Shown one piece after another: positions 7,544 to 16,597 of a DNA stretch of 64,000 bases (positions within the stretch are counted from its first letter, which is position 1; each line of letters opens with the position of its first letter). The notes under the pieces were generated by a model. It did no database searches. It was given only the letters and a program-made list of their open reading frames with translations, and was not told the DNA's origin. The position numbers were made by a program, and so were the translations under genes. Source of the DNA: Kitasatospora sp. MAP5-34 (lineage in GTDB: Bacteria; Actinomycetota; Actinomycetes; Streptomycetales; Streptomycetaceae); the NCBI RefSeq assembly GCF_029894335.1, contig NZ_JARXZC010000021.1, forward strand, positions 57,315 through 121,314. Direction: 5' to 3'.

Positions 7544-9163
7544 ATGACGGACATCACGGCAGATCGACAGACGTCCCGACGCAACCCGGCCGCCCCGGGC
7601 GGCGCGCGCACGGTCGCCTCGGCTGTCCCGGCGGCGCTGGTCGCCCGGCTCGCCAAGGGCGTCACCGCGACCGGCGAGCCCGACTGGGTGCACACCACCG
7701 CGCCGCTCACCGGCGACCGGCTCGCGAGTCTGCCGCGCTCCACCCCGGCCGACGTCGAGAAGGCGTACGAGCTGGCCCGCCGGGCGCAGCGGAGTTGGGC
7801 GGCACTGCCCGTCGGCCGCCGCGCGGCCGTCCTGCTGCGCTTCCACGACCTGCTGCTCAAGCGGCAGGACGAGGTGCTCGACCTGATCCAGGCCGAGACC
7901 GGCAAGACCCGCCTGCACGCCTTCGAAGAGATCATGGCGGCCACGCTGGGCGCCCGGCACTACGGGCGCAGGGCGCCCTCGTACCTGCGCGACCGCCGTC
8001 GGGGCGGCGCGCTGCCGGTGCTCACCCATACGGTCGAGTCCCGGCGTCCCAAGGGCGTGGTCGGGCTGATCTCGCCGTGGAACTACCCGCTGGAACTCTC
8101 CATCAGCGACGCGCTGCCCGCCTTCGCCGCCGGCAACGCCGTCGTCAACAAGCCCGACACCCAGACCGCGCTGACCGCCCTCTGGGCCCGTGAGCTGCTG
8201 ATCGAGGCCGGGCTGCCCGCCGACCTCTGGCAGATCGTGATCGGCGACGGCCCGGTGATCGGCCCGGCCGTGGTCGAACACGCCGACTACGTCTCGTTCA
8301 CCGGCTCCACCCGCACCGGCCGCCAGGTCGCCCAGCAGGCGGCCGGCCGGCTGGTCGGCGCCTCGCTGGAGCTCGGCGGCAAGAACCCCATGCTGGTACT
8401 CGCCGACGCCGACCTCGACAAGGCCGCCGAGGGCGCTGTCCGCGCCTGCTTCTCCTCCGCCGGGCAGCTCTGCATCTCGATCGAGCGGCTCTACGTGCAC
8501 CGCTCGGTCGCCGACGAGTTCCTCGCCCGGTTCACCGCGCGGACCAGTGCCCTGCGGCTCGGCGGCGGCCTGGCGTACGGGGGCGACATGGGCTCGCTGG
8601 TCTCCGCCCAGCAGCTGGAGACCGTCACCCGGCACGTCGAGGAGGCCGTCAAGGCGGGCGCCAAGGTGCTCGCGGGCGGCCAGGCCCGCCCGGAGCTCGG
8701 GCCGCTGTTCTTCGAGCCCACCATCCTGGACGGCGTCACCCCCGAGATGGAGATCTGCGGGCAGGAGACCTTCGGACCGGTCGTCTCGGTGTACCGCTTC
8801 GACACCGAGGACGAGGCCGTCGCCGCCGCCAACTCCACCTCGTACGGCCTGAACTCCAGCGTCTGGACGACGGACCACCGCCGTGGCCGCGCCATCGCGG
8901 CCCGGCTGCGCACCGGCACGGTCAACGTGAACGAGGCGTACGGGGCGGCGTACGGCTCGATCGCGGCGCCGATGGGCGGCATGGGCGACTCCGGCCTGGG
9001 CCGTCGGCACGGCTCCGAGGGCATCCTGCGCTTCACCGAGGGGCAGACCGTCTCCACCCAGCGGCTGCTGCCGATAGGCCCCTCGATGGGCCTGGACGAC
9101 GAGAAGTTCGCGGCGCTCTTCACCACCGGACTGAAGGCTCTGAAGGCGCTGCGGTTCAAGTAG
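7544..9163 (+). CDS. Succinate-semialdehyde dehydrogenase (NAD(P)+)
   Basis: A 539-aa aldehyde dehydrogenase of the GabD2/SSADH type, which oxidises succinate semialdehyde to succinate and so feeds the TCA cycle. The Rossmann and catalytic elements are intact: PWNYPLE with Asn180, FTGSTRTG, LELGGKNPM with general base Glu276, the nucleophile Cys310 in SSAGQLCISIERL, and EETFGPVV-like QETFGPVVSVYRF near residue 407. The N-terminal 50 residues are a polar extension. No ribosome binding site precedes the ATG, but a -10-like TAGGCT lies 7 nt upstream, so a leaderless message is likely. The next gene starts 79 nt downstream on the same strand and may be cotranscribed. Substrate preference is by family resemblance; another semialdehyde is possible. 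Confidence 0.88.
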   Translation: MTDITADRQTSRRNPAAPGGARTVASAVPAALVARLAKGVTATGEPDWVHTTAPLTGDRLASLPRSTPADVEKAYELARRAQRSWAALPVGRRAAVLLRFHDLLLKRQDEVLDLIQAETGKTRLHAFEEIMAATLGARHYGRRAPSYLRDRRRGGALPVLTHTVESRRPKGVVGLISPWNYPLELSISDALPAFAAGNAVVNKPDTQTALTALWARELLIEAGLPADLWQIVIGDGPVIGPAVVEHADYVSFTGSTRTGRQVAQQAAGRLVGASLELGGKNPMLVLADADLDKAAEGAVRACFSSAGQLCISIERLYVHRSVADEFLARFTARTSALRLGGGLAYGGDMGSLVSAQQLETVTRHVEEAVKAGAKVLAGGQARPELGPLFFEPTILDGVTPEMEICGQETFGPVVSVYRFDTEDEAVAAANSTSYGLNSSVWTTDHRRGRAIAARLRTGTVNVNEAYGAAYGSIAAPMGGMGDSGLGRRHGSEGILRFTEGQTVSTQRLLPIGPSMGLDDEKFAALFTTGLKALKALRFK

Positions 9164-9242
9164 CGCTGCGGTTCAAGCAGCACCGCGGTTCGAGTAGGCA
9201 GCCGCTCGGCCCCGGCGGAACCCGACCTGAAGGAGCAGTCGT

Positions 9243-11009
9243 ATGGCGAGCAAGGGTGGATTCGACTACGACGTGGTCGTGGTCGGGTCGGGTTTCGGCG
9301 GTTCGGTCTCCGCGCTGCGGCTGACCGAGAAGGGGTACCGGGTCGCCGTCCTGGAGGCCGGGCGCCGGTTCACGCCCGACGAGCTGCCGAAGACCTCCTG
9401 GGACACCAGGAACTACGTCTGGGCCCCCGCGCTCGGCCTGTACGGCATCCAGCGGATCCACCTGCTGGCCAACGTCCTGGTGCTCGGCGGCGCGGGGGTC
9501 GGCGGCGGCTCGCTCAACTACGCCAACACCCTGTACGTACCGCCGAAGGCGTTCTTCGAGGACCGCCAGTGGCAGCACATCACCGACTGGGAGCAGGAGC
9601 TCGGCCCGTTCTACGACCAGGCGCAGCGGATGCTCGGCGTGCGGACCAACCCGACCATGACCCCGTCGGACGTCCACCTCAAGGCGGCCGCCAAGCGGAT
9701 GGGCGTGGAGGACACCTTCCACCTCGCGCCGGTCGGCGTCTTCTTCGGTGACGGCAAGGACTCGGACGGCGCGGCGAAGGCCGCGCCGGGCGAGGAGGTG
9801 GACGACCCGTACTTCGGCGGGGCCGGGCCGCGCCGCCGGGCCTGCATCGAGTGCGGCGAGTGCATGACGGGCTGCCGGCACGGCGCGAAGAACACCCTGA
9901 CCGAGAACTACCTCTACCTGGCCGAGCGGAACGGCGCCGAGATCCACCCGTTGACCACGGTGGCCCGGATCCGGCCGCTCACCGAAGGCTTCGCGGTGGA
10001 CGTGCGGCACACCAACTCCCGTTCCAACGACCCGGCGAAGGCCGGCGCCCGGACGATCACCGCCGCCCGGGTGGTGGTCGCGGCCGGGACGTACGGGACC
10101 CAGACCCTGCTGCACAAGATGCGCGACGGCGGCCACCTGCCCGCGATCTCGCCCAGGCTCGGCGAGCTGACCCGGACCAACTCCGAGGCGCTGGTGGGTG
10201 CTTCGACCACGGACCGGCGGTACGGCGAGAAGGTCGACTTCACCAAGGGCGTCGCGATCACGTCCTCGATCCACCCGGACGGCAACACCCACATCGAGCC
10301 CGTCCGTTACGGCAAGGGCTCCAACGCGATGGGCTTCCTGAGCGTCCAGCAGGTTCCCGGCGCGGGCAGCGGCCCGCGCTGGCTGCGGTACGCCGTGACG
10401 GCCGCCCGGCATCCGGTGGTCTTCGCGCAGTCGATGAACCGGCACCGCTGGTCGGAGAAGACCATCATCGGCCTGGTGATGCAGTCCCTGGACAACTCGA
10501 TCACCGTCTCGCTGAAGAAGTCCGGCCCGGGGAAGGGCAAGCTGACCTCCCGTCAGGGCCACGGCGCGCCGAACCCGACCTGGATCCCGGCCGCCGAGCA
10601 CGGCGCCAACGCCCTCGCGGCGGAGATCAACGGCTTCGCGGGCAGCACGGTCGGCGAGATCTTCGACATCCCGATGACCGCCCACTTCATCGGCGGCTGC
10701 CCGATCGCCGACAGCCCCGAGACCGGCGTCGTCGACCCGTACCAGCGGCTGTACGGCTACCCGGGGATCAGCGTGGTGGACGGCTCCACCATCTCCGCCA
10801 ACCTCGGGGTCAACCCCTCCCTCACCATCACCGCGCAGGCCGAACGCGCCATGTCGATGTGGCCGAACAACGGCGAGACCGACCCCCGGCCCGCCCAGGA
10901 CGCGCCGTACCGGCCGGTGCCGGCCGTCGCCCCGACCAGGCCCGCCGTCCCGGCCGGGGCCTTCGGCGAACTGCTGCTGCTCCCGGTCCCGACCGTGCCG
11001 AAGCGGTAG
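9243..11009 (+). CDS. choD: ChoD-like GMC-family FAD oxidoreductase (putative cholesterol oxidase)
   Basis: A 588-aa flavoprotein. The dinucleotide-binding motif VVVGSGFGGSVSALRL is at the N-terminus, and LGGAGVGGGSLNYANTLY and the C-terminal VVDGSTISANLGVNPSLT are GMC signatures. It closely resembles, from memory, M. tuberculosis ChoD (Rv3409c) over its whole length, including TLYVPP, TSSIHPDGNTHIEPVRYG and MTAHFIGGC. A ferredoxin-like cysteine set C201-x2-C204-x2-C207-x3-C211 (CIECGECMTGC) lies between the FAD and substrate regions, also as in ChoD. AAGGAG precedes the ATG by 7 nt. In M. tuberculosis this gene also follows guaB2-guaB3, so the position is ancestral. No signal peptide is seen, so the enzyme is probably cytoplasmic. 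Whether the true substrate is a sterol is uncertain. Confidence 0.88.
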   Translation: MASKGGFDYDVVVVGSGFGGSVSALRLTEKGYRVAVLEAGRRFTPDELPKTSWDTRNYVWAPALGLYGIQRIHLLANVLVLGGAGVGGGSLNYANTLYVPPKAFFEDRQWQHITDWEQELGPFYDQAQRMLGVRTNPTMTPSDVHLKAAAKRMGVEDTFHLAPVGVFFGDGKDSDGAAKAAPGEEVDDPYFGGAGPRRRACIECGECMTGCRHGAKNTLTENYLYLAERNGAEIHPLTTVARIRPLTEGFAVDVRHTNSRSNDPAKAGARTITAARVVVAAGTYGTQTLLHKMRDGGHLPAISPRLGELTRTNSEALVGASTTDRRYGEKVDFTKGVAITSSIHPDGNTHIEPVRYGKGSNAMGFLSVQQVPGAGSGPRWLRYAVTAARHPVVFAQSMNRHRWSEKTIIGLVMQSLDNSITVSLKKSGPGKGKLTSRQGHGAPNPTWIPAAEHGANALAAEINGFAGSTVGEIFDIPMTAHFIGGCPIADSPETGVVDPYQRLYGYPGISVVDGSTISANLGVNPSLTITAQAERAMSMWPNNGETDPRPAQDAPYRPVPAVAPTRPAVPAGAFGELLLLPVPTVPKR

Positions 11010-11039
11010 TCACCCAGACCGACCGGGCCCCGGACAGGG

Positions 11040-11071
11040 CAAAGGGCCCCGCGGGGGAACGGGGCCCTTTG
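11040..11071. terminator. Terminator after the GMC oxidoreductase
   Basis: An 11-bp perfect stem (11040-11050 with 11061-11071, CAAAGGGCCCC) around a 10-nt loop, 30 nt after the stop codon. The A-rich left foot and T-rich right foot suit termination on the plus strand. Confidence 0.85.
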
Positions 11072-11831
11072 TCGCTCAGCACTCGGCGTCAGGGCTGCGC
11101 CGGTGCTGGTGGCGACGGCGCCGGGGGATGAGCGCCGTCTTGTCGGATGGCTTCGGGGTCGTGCCTCACGTCCGGCAGGGGGTGGGCCGGTGGGTGGCGC
11201 GCGGTGCGGGCCGACCTTCACGCAGCGTGAGGTGATAACCGTTGTCACCGTCGGCTCGATCGGGCGCCTCGGCGGGGGTTCCAACAACCCCCACAGTCAG
11301 CATCGTGGGGGACGGAACCCTTGCTGTGCAACCGATTCGACGCAGTTCGGCACAGTCCAATTTCCGCCCGGGCACGGTGCCGTATCCTGCCCGCCGCAAC
11401 AGCCGCCGACCACTACGCTCCGTAGTAGCCCGGCCGACGGCGGCGGTCGGTGCGGCGGGCCGCACCGGGCGTCCCCGGAGCCGACCGCCGCACCTCCCGT
11501 CCAGTTCGGTCGCGGCCGGGGTCGCTGTCCCCTGCTAACCGGCCACAGCACCCGCGCACGGTCCCACGGCGGGCCGCAACCGGCCGGAGCCGGCGGCGGC
11601 AGCGCCACGCGCGCGAGTGGACTGGGGAGATCCACGCGTGGTTCGTTGCCCGTCCGACGGGGCCCCGCACCTGGGGGGTGCGACGCGGTCGTACGGCCGC
11701 CGGGAACAACGATCCGCCACCCGCTCCGGTCACGGGGTGGCGGCCCCGGAATGAGTGGGTGAACCGGGACCCGTCAAGCGGCCCGGTAGAATCGGTGATG
11801 ACACCCCCACACCGCTGCCGGAAGGCCGTCC
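11072..11831. other. Long intergenic region upstream of guaA, no gene recognised
   Basis: This 760-nt stretch is unusually long for the neighbourhood. Reading frames exist on both strands, but their translations are arginine/proline-rich, share no motif I know and lack the third-position bias of real genes here. TAGAAT at about 11787-11792, some 40 nt before the guaA GTG, fits the TAGRRT -10 consensus. I see no tRNA fold or T-run terminator inside. A non-coding RNA, a long leader or a decayed gene are all possible. Confidence 0.5.
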
Positions 11832-13427
11832 GTGTCCTCTGCTACCCCCGACCAGTCCGCACCCGAGCTCGACACCGTCCTGGTGGTCGACTTCGGTGCC
11901 CAGTACGCCCAGCTCATCGCCCGTCGGGTGCGTGAGGCGCGGGTCTACAGCGAGATCGTGCCGAGCTCCATGCCGGTTGCCGAAATGCTCGCCAAGAACC
12001 CGAAGGCGATCATCCTCTCCGGTGGCCCGTCCTCGGTCTACGAGGAGGGTGCGCCGCGCCTCGACCGCGCGATCTTCGAGGCCGGTGTCCCCGTCTTCGG
12101 CATGTGCTACGGCTTCCAGCTGATGGCGATCACCCTCGGCGGGACCGTCGACAACGACGGCGCCCGTGAGTACGGCCGCACCGCGCTGCACGTCAGCAAG
12201 ACCGGCTCGACCCTGTTCGAGGGCACGCCGGCCGAGCAGTCGGTGTGGATGTCGCACGGCGACGCCTGCTCGGCCGCGCCCGAGGGCTTCACCGTCACCG
12301 GCTCCACCGACGTCGTGCCGGTCGCCGCGTTCGAGAACGACGCGGCCAAGCTGTACGGCGTCCAGTACCACCCCGAGGTCCTGCACTCCACGCACGGCCA
12401 GCAGATCCTGGAGCACTTCCTCTACCGGGGTGCCGGGCTCGCCCCGACCTGGACGACCGTCAACGTGGTCGACGAGCAGGTCGCGCTGATCAAGGAGCAG
12501 GTCGGCGACAAGCGCGCCATCTGCGGCCTCTCCGGAGGCGTGGACTCGGCCGTCGCGGCCGCGCTGGTGCAGAAGGCCATCGGCTCGCAGCTGACCTGCG
12601 TGTACGTCGACCACGGTCTGATGCGCAAGGGCGAGACCGAGCAGGTCGAGAAGGACTTCGTCGCGGCCACCGGCATCCAGCTGAAGGTCGTCGACGCCCA
12701 GGAGCGCTTCCTGACCGCGCTGGCCGGGGTCTCCGACCCCGAGGAGAAGCGCAAGATCATCGGGCGCGAGTTCATCCGGGTCTTCGAGCAGGCCCAGGCC
12801 GAGATCGTGGCCGAGGCCGGCGAGCACGGCGAGTCCGTCGAGTTCCTGGTCCAGGGCACCCTGTACCCGGACGTGGTGGAGTCCGGTGGCGGCACCGGCA
12901 CCGCGAACATCAAGTCCCACCACAACGTGGGCGGCCTCCCCGAGGACCTGCAGTTCAAGCTCATCGAGCCGCTGCGCAAGCTCTTCAAGGACGAGGTCCG
13001 GATGGTCGGCCAGGAGCTCGGCCTGCCGGAGGAGATCGTCCAGCGCCAGCCGTTCCCCGGCCCGGGCCTCGGTATCCGGATCGTCGGCGAGGTCACCAAG
13101 GAGCGGCTCGACCTGCTCCGCGACGCCGATGCCATCGCCCGCGAGGAGCTGACCCTCGCCGGTCTCGACCGGGAGATCTGGCAGTGCCCGGTCGTGCTGC
13201 TCGCGGACGTCCGCAGCGTCGGCGTCCAGGGCGACGGCCGCACCTACGGCCACCCGATCGTGCTCCGTCCGGTCTCCTCCGAGGACGCCATGACGGCCGA
13301 CTGGTCGCGCCTGCCGTACGAGGTGCTGGCGAAGATCTCGACCCGTATCACCAACGAGGTCCCCGACGTGAACCGCGTGGTGCTCGACTGCACCAGCAAG
13401 CCGCCGGGCACCATCGAGTGGGAATAA
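11832..13427 (+). CDS. guaA: GMP synthase (glutamine-hydrolysing)
   Basis: Converts XMP to GMP using ATP and glutamine. At 531 aa it has the usual length. The N-terminal class I amidotransferase domain carries the nucleophilic cysteine in FGMCYGFQLM and the His-Glu pair in QYHPEVLHS. The ATP pyrophosphatase domain carries the P-loop GLSGGVDSAVAAAL, and the C-terminal dimerisation domain ends KPPGTIEWE, the invariant GuaA terminus. The GTG at 11832 is chosen because GGAAGG lies 6 nt upstream. It completes the IMP-XMP-GMP route with guaB at the left edge of the window. A 20-bp terminator follows. Confidence 0.98.
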   Translation: MSSATPDQSAPELDTVLVVDFGAQYAQLIARRVREARVYSEIVPSSMPVAEMLAKNPKAIILSGGPSSVYEEGAPRLDRAIFEAGVPVFGMCYGFQLMAITLGGTVDNDGAREYGRTALHVSKTGSTLFEGTPAEQSVWMSHGDACSAAPEGFTVTGSTDVVPVAAFENDAAKLYGVQYHPEVLHSTHGQQILEHFLYRGAGLAPTWTTVNVVDEQVALIKEQVGDKRAICGLSGGVDSAVAAALVQKAIGSQLTCVYVDHGLMRKGETEQVEKDFVAATGIQLKVVDAQERFLTALAGVSDPEEKRKIIGREFIRVFEQAQAEIVAEAGEHGESVEFLVQGTLYPDVVESGGGTGTANIKSHHNVGGLPEDLQFKLIEPLRKLFKDEVRMVGQELGLPEEIVQRQPFPGPGLGIRIVGEVTKERLDLLRDADAIAREELTLAGLDREIWQCPVVLLADVRSVGVQGDGRTYGHPIVLRPVSSEDAMTADWSRLPYEVLAKISTRITNEVPDVNRVVLDCTSKPPGTIEWE

Positions 13428-13474
13428 GACCGGTCGGTCTAACCTCTCCGGAGGTTGGCCCCCCGAAGCGTTGA

Positions 13475-13522
13475 ACAGCCGCGCCGCCGCTCCCGTACTG
13501 AAGGGAGCGGCGGCGCGGCTGT
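13475..13522. terminator. Terminator after guaA
   Basis: A 20-bp perfect stem (13475-13494 with 13503-13522) and an 8-nt loop GTACTGAA, beginning 47 nt after the guaA stop. Confidence 0.9.
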
Positions 13523-13616
13523 CTGCCGGGTGCCCGTACCGCCGAAATCGGCGCGGAACGGGCAGAATCGGACCGGACCTGTCAGGGGCTGACGGGCCGT
13601 GAGCGAAGGGAACGGC

Positions 13617-14633
13617 ATGGCGGCGGGGCAGGACGGGCAGGAGCAGGCGGGCGTGGCGGGTTTGGCGGCCAAGTGGCGGGAGACGGCCGCACGGTTCGCC
13701 CTCCTGCCGCTGCGGCTCTTCCTCGGGGTGACCTTCGCCTACGCGGCCTTCGACAAACTCGCCGACTCGCACTACCTGGCCGACGCCGGGGACCGGGCCT
13801 CCTTCCTCGCGCAGACCCAGGTGGTCAGGCCGCACAGCCCGGTCGGCTGGGCACTCGGCCCGGCTCTGCACTCGCCCACCTTCTTCGCCCTGCTGATCGC
13901 CTTCGGCGAGCTGGCGGTCGGGCTCGGCACGCTGTTCGGGCTCTGGGGACGGCTCGCCGCGACCGGTGGCGCGCTGATCAGCCTCAGCCTCTGGCTGACC
14001 GTCAGCTGGAACGTATCGCCGTACTACCTCGGCAACGACCTCGCTTTCCTGCTGGCCTGGACCCCGCTGGTGCTGGCCGGGACGCCCTACCTCTCCGTCG
14101 ACGGCTACCTGGCCCGCCGGGCCGGGCGGGACCGTGAGCGCGGGCTGCCGGAGGAGGGCGTCCGGCGGCGGTCCGTCCTGGACGGCGGCATCGCGGCCGT
14201 CGCGCTCGGCGGGGGCGGGCTGCTGGCCGGGTCGCTGACGGCGACCTTCGGGCGGCCTGGGAAGGCCACTGCCGCAGCCGGCCCGCCGGCCCCTTCAGCC
14301 GGTGCCACCGCCTCGGTCACCGCCTCGGCCTCGGTCACGGCCTCGGCCGTCGCCGTCGGCGGATCGGCGCAGGTCAAGGACCCGGCCACCGGGGACACCG
14401 TCTACATCGTGCAGCCCAAGGCGGGCCAGTACTGCGGCCTCTCCTCGGTCTGCACCCACTCCGGCTGCGCCGTCGACGCGCCCAGAAACGGCCAACTGGT
14501 CTGCCCCTGCCACGGCTCCCGCTTCGACGCGGCGACCGGCGCGGTGGTCAACGGCCCGGCCACCAAGCCGCTGCCCAAGTACACCGTCACCAAGAACGGC
14601 GACCGCCTGGACCTCGGGCCCGTCCAGACCTGA
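13617..14633 (+). CDS. DoxX-type membrane domain fused to a Rieske [2Fe-2S] domain
   Basis: A 338-aa protein in three parts. Residues about 20-165 form four hydrophobic segments of the DoxX/DoxD type (LRLFLGVTFAYAAFDKLADS, AFGELAVGLGTLFGLWG). A twin-arginine element RRRSVLDGG follows at about 183-191, next to a fifth hydrophobic stretch IAAVALGGGGLLAGSL. The C-terminus (about 240-338) is a Rieske domain with both ligand motifs, CTHSGC and CPCHGS. The layout suggests Sec insertion of the first helices and Tat export of the folded iron-sulfur domain. The ATG at 13617 is chosen over the GTG at 13599 because GAAGGGA sits 6-8 nt before it. The electron donor and acceptor are unknown; a quinone-linked role is inferred from DoxD relatives. 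Confidence 0.85.
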   Translation: MAAGQDGQEQAGVAGLAAKWRETAARFALLPLRLFLGVTFAYAAFDKLADSHYLADAGDRASFLAQTQVVRPHSPVGWALGPALHSPTFFALLIAFGELAVGLGTLFGLWGRLAATGGALISLSLWLTVSWNVSPYYLGNDLAFLLAWTPLVLAGTPYLSVDGYLARRAGRDRERGLPEEGVRRRSVLDGGIAAVALGGGGLLAGSLTATFGRPGKATAAAGPPAPSAGATASVTASASVTASAVAVGGSAQVKDPATGDTVYIVQPKAGQYCGLSSVCTHSGCAVDAPRNGQLVCPCHGSRFDAATGAVVNGPATKPLPKYTVTKNGDRLDLGPVQT

Positions 14634-14649
14634 CCAGGAGTGGTCACCC

Positions 14650-14735
14650 CAGGGGCGCGGGGCTCTGCTTGCTGAAACGCGTGCGCTAACTCGGAAGGCA
14701 ACGACCCGCAGCCCTCCGCATCGAGTAAGCCCCTG
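14650..14735 (+). repeat. Dispersed palindromic repeat, copy 2 (degenerate)
   Basis: Keeps the outer arms CAGGGGC (14650-14656) and GCCCCTG (14729-14735) and the core CGGAAGGCAACGACCCGCAG, but the inner stem has drifted. It lies between converging genes (Rieske protein on plus, small membrane protein on minus) and probably ends both transcripts. Confidence 0.7.
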
Positions 14736-14738
14736 CAC

Positions 14739-14960
14739 CTAGTCGGACGGCGAGTGCGGCGGCCCGCCGCGCCCCCGCCGGGACATCGCCGCCACCGCTC
14801 CGGCCAGCCCGGCGGTGCCGAGCACGATGAGCGTCACGGGGATGACGATCCGTCCGTTCACCGACTGGTCGTTCAGCGCGGCGACCAGGTAGAGGACCGC
14901 GATCGTGGCGAAGAGTCCGCCCGCGATCAGTGAGAAGAGGTCGAGCGGGTGTTTCCTCAT
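14739..14960 (-). CDS. Small two-helix membrane protein
   Basis: A 73-aa protein of unknown function. It begins MRKHPLDLFSLIAGGLFATI and contains two hydrophobic helices (about 9-28 and 38-59) separated by a short polar turn, ending in an Arg/Gly-rich tail RRGRGG. Its ATG overlaps the stop of the upstream PspC-domain gene by 4 nt (ATGA), so the two are translationally coupled and probably work together at the membrane. It is too short for a domain assignment. Confidence 0.8.
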   Translation of the reverse strand: MRKHPLDLFSLIAGGLFATIAVLYLVAALNDQSVNGRIVIPVTLIVLGTAGLAGAVAAMSRRGRGGPPHSPSD

Positions 14961-16477
14961 GAGGCCTGTACCACCTGGATGTCGCCGATGCCGATGTTCA
15001 CGGTCAGGTCGAGGGTGCCGTGGGCGGCTCGACCGTTGGACGGGTGCAGCTCGTAGACCGGGTGGTGGTTCACCCCGGACACGGACTCCCCGTCCGGCAG
15101 CTGGATGTCGCCGATCCCGTTGTGCGCCCTCAGGTGTACGTCCACGTTCGCCGGGACGGTCAGCTTCACATCGCCGAAGCCCAGCCTCACGACCGACGTG
15201 AGGGTGGCCCCCGCCGGGTCGAGCCGGCTCAGGTCGAGCCGGATGTCGCCCGCCCCGAGCTGGTAGTCGGGCCGCAGCTCGCCCGCCGTGGCCGGCGCCC
15301 AGGACCGGTCGCCGGAGACGGACCGCACGGTGGTGTTCGTATCGGCCGACCCGGCCAACGCGATGGTCAGCAGCAGGGCCGGTACGGCCAGCTTGCGTGC
15401 CCGCCCGAACTTCGCACCCACCAGCAGCGGCACGGCCAGCGCCAGCAGCGAGGCCGCCAGCACCGTGGAGACCCGGGCATCGTGGCCGTGCGACCGGCTC
15501 ACCCACCAGACCAGGGCCCCGGTGCCGATCGAGAGCAGCAGACCGAGCAGACCGAGGTACGAGCGGTGCCGCCGGGGCGGCTGCGGCGGCTGTGCCGGTG
15601 GCGCGGTGCCGCGGGTCGCCGGGCCGGGCTTGCGCAGCGGGTCGCCCTCGGGGAGGTCGGTCCGCTGCCACCAGGGGGTCTGACCGCCGCCGTACGGGTT
15701 GCGCTCCGGGTGCCGTGGGTCCCAGAGGTAGCCGGACGGCCCGGGGGGCGGGGTGTCGGCGGGCCGGTCGGACGGCTTGCCGAAGCGGACCTGCAGGTGT
15801 TCCTGCAGGTCGGTCTTGCGCCCCTGCCACTCCGTCCGGAAGTCCTGGCTGAGCTGCTCCTGCCAGGCCGGTCGGTCGGTGTGCCCGGCCGGGCTCCCGG
15901 TGCCGAGCCGGTCGTACGGCCCGCCGGGGTTCGGCCGGCGGCCGAAGCCGCCCGCCCGGCCACGGCGCTCGGGGTCGTACCGGACGGCGAGGAAGACCAG
16001 GCCGCCGAGCAGCAGCAGCGGGAAGATCTGTCCACCGTCGTCCATCGAGGAGAAGAACACCGCCGTGCCGATCACCGTCATCAGCACCGCGCCGATCGAC
16101 TGCCCGTCCACCCGGCCGGTCAGCACCCGCTGCAGCTCGGTCCGCCCGGGGCGCCCGTCGACCGGCTCCTTCGGGACGATCAGCCAGCCGAGCCCGTAGA
16201 GGAAGAGGCCGAGCCCGCCGGAGAGGCAGAGCACGACCGTGACCACGCGGAAGACCACCGGGTCGATGTCCAGGTGCCGTCCCAGCCCGCCGCACACGCC
16301 GGCCACCACGCGGTGCTGTTCACTGCGGGTGAGCGGTGGTCGCTGCTGGGCCTCGGGGGCATCCGCAGCCTCGGGAGCGTCGGCCGTGGTGCCGGCAGTG
16401 GCGTCGGCGGCGGCGTCGGTCGGGGCGTCGGTCGGTGAGCCCGTCTGGTGGGCCGCTGGGCCGTGGTCGTCCGTCAT
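14957..16477 (-). CDS. PspC-domain membrane protein
   Basis: A 506-aa protein. After an Ala/Asp/Pro-rich N-terminus (1-45) comes a PspC domain with the signature VVAGVCGGLGRHLDIDPVVF and a hydrophobic stretch ending GWLIVPKEP. More membrane segments follow (about residues 140-180 and 285-370), around a Pro/Arg/Gly-rich cytoplasmic stretch with many Trp/Gln residues. The C-terminal 120 residues form a soluble beta-rich domain with repeated G-F/I-G-D-I/V-K/Q motifs (LGFGDVKLTV, GIGDIQL, IGIGDIQVV), like DUF4097-type adhesin repeats. AGGAG precedes the ATG at 16477 by 6 nt. It is divergent from a PspC-fused histidine kinase 120 nt away, which suggests an envelope-stress circuit. The start of the reading frame lies inside the N-terminal extension, so its exact length is fairly certain. 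Confidence 0.88.
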   Translation of the reverse strand: MTDDHGPAAHQTGSPTDAPTDAAADATAGTTADAPEAADAPEAQQRPPLTRSEQHRVVAGVCGGLGRHLDIDPVVFRVVTVVLCLSGGLGLFLYGLGWLIVPKEPVDGRPGRTELQRVLTGRVDGQSIGAVLMTVIGTAVFFSSMDDGGQIFPLLLLGGLVFLAVRYDPERRGRAGGFGRRPNPGGPYDRLGTGSPAGHTDRPAWQEQLSQDFRTEWQGRKTDLQEHLQVRFGKPSDRPADTPPPGPSGYLWDPRHPERNPYGGGQTPWWQRTDLPEGDPLRKPGPATRGTAPPAQPPQPPRRHRSYLGLLGLLLSIGTGALVWWVSRSHGHDARVSTVLAASLLALAVPLLVGAKFGRARKLAVPALLLTIALAGSADTNTTVRSVSGDRSWAPATAGELRPDYQLGAGDIRLDLSRLDPAGATLTSVVRLGFGDVKLTVPANVDVHLRAHNGIGDIQLPDGESVSGVNHHPVYELHPSNGRAAHGTLDLTVNIGIGDIQVVQAS

Positions 16478-16597
16478 GACTCCTATCCTGCTGGTCGGCA
16501 GGGCTCCACCCAACCGTCCGGAGCCCGGGACGGACCCTGATCTGTCCCTGAGAGGCAGTTGGGGGGCCGACCCTGATGCGCCCGGGCCCGCGTACGT

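Noticed and set aside
11103..11762. 219-codon open frame before guaA
   Set aside because: Arg/Pro/Gly-rich, no motif, no ribosome binding site, third positions not biased as in real genes.
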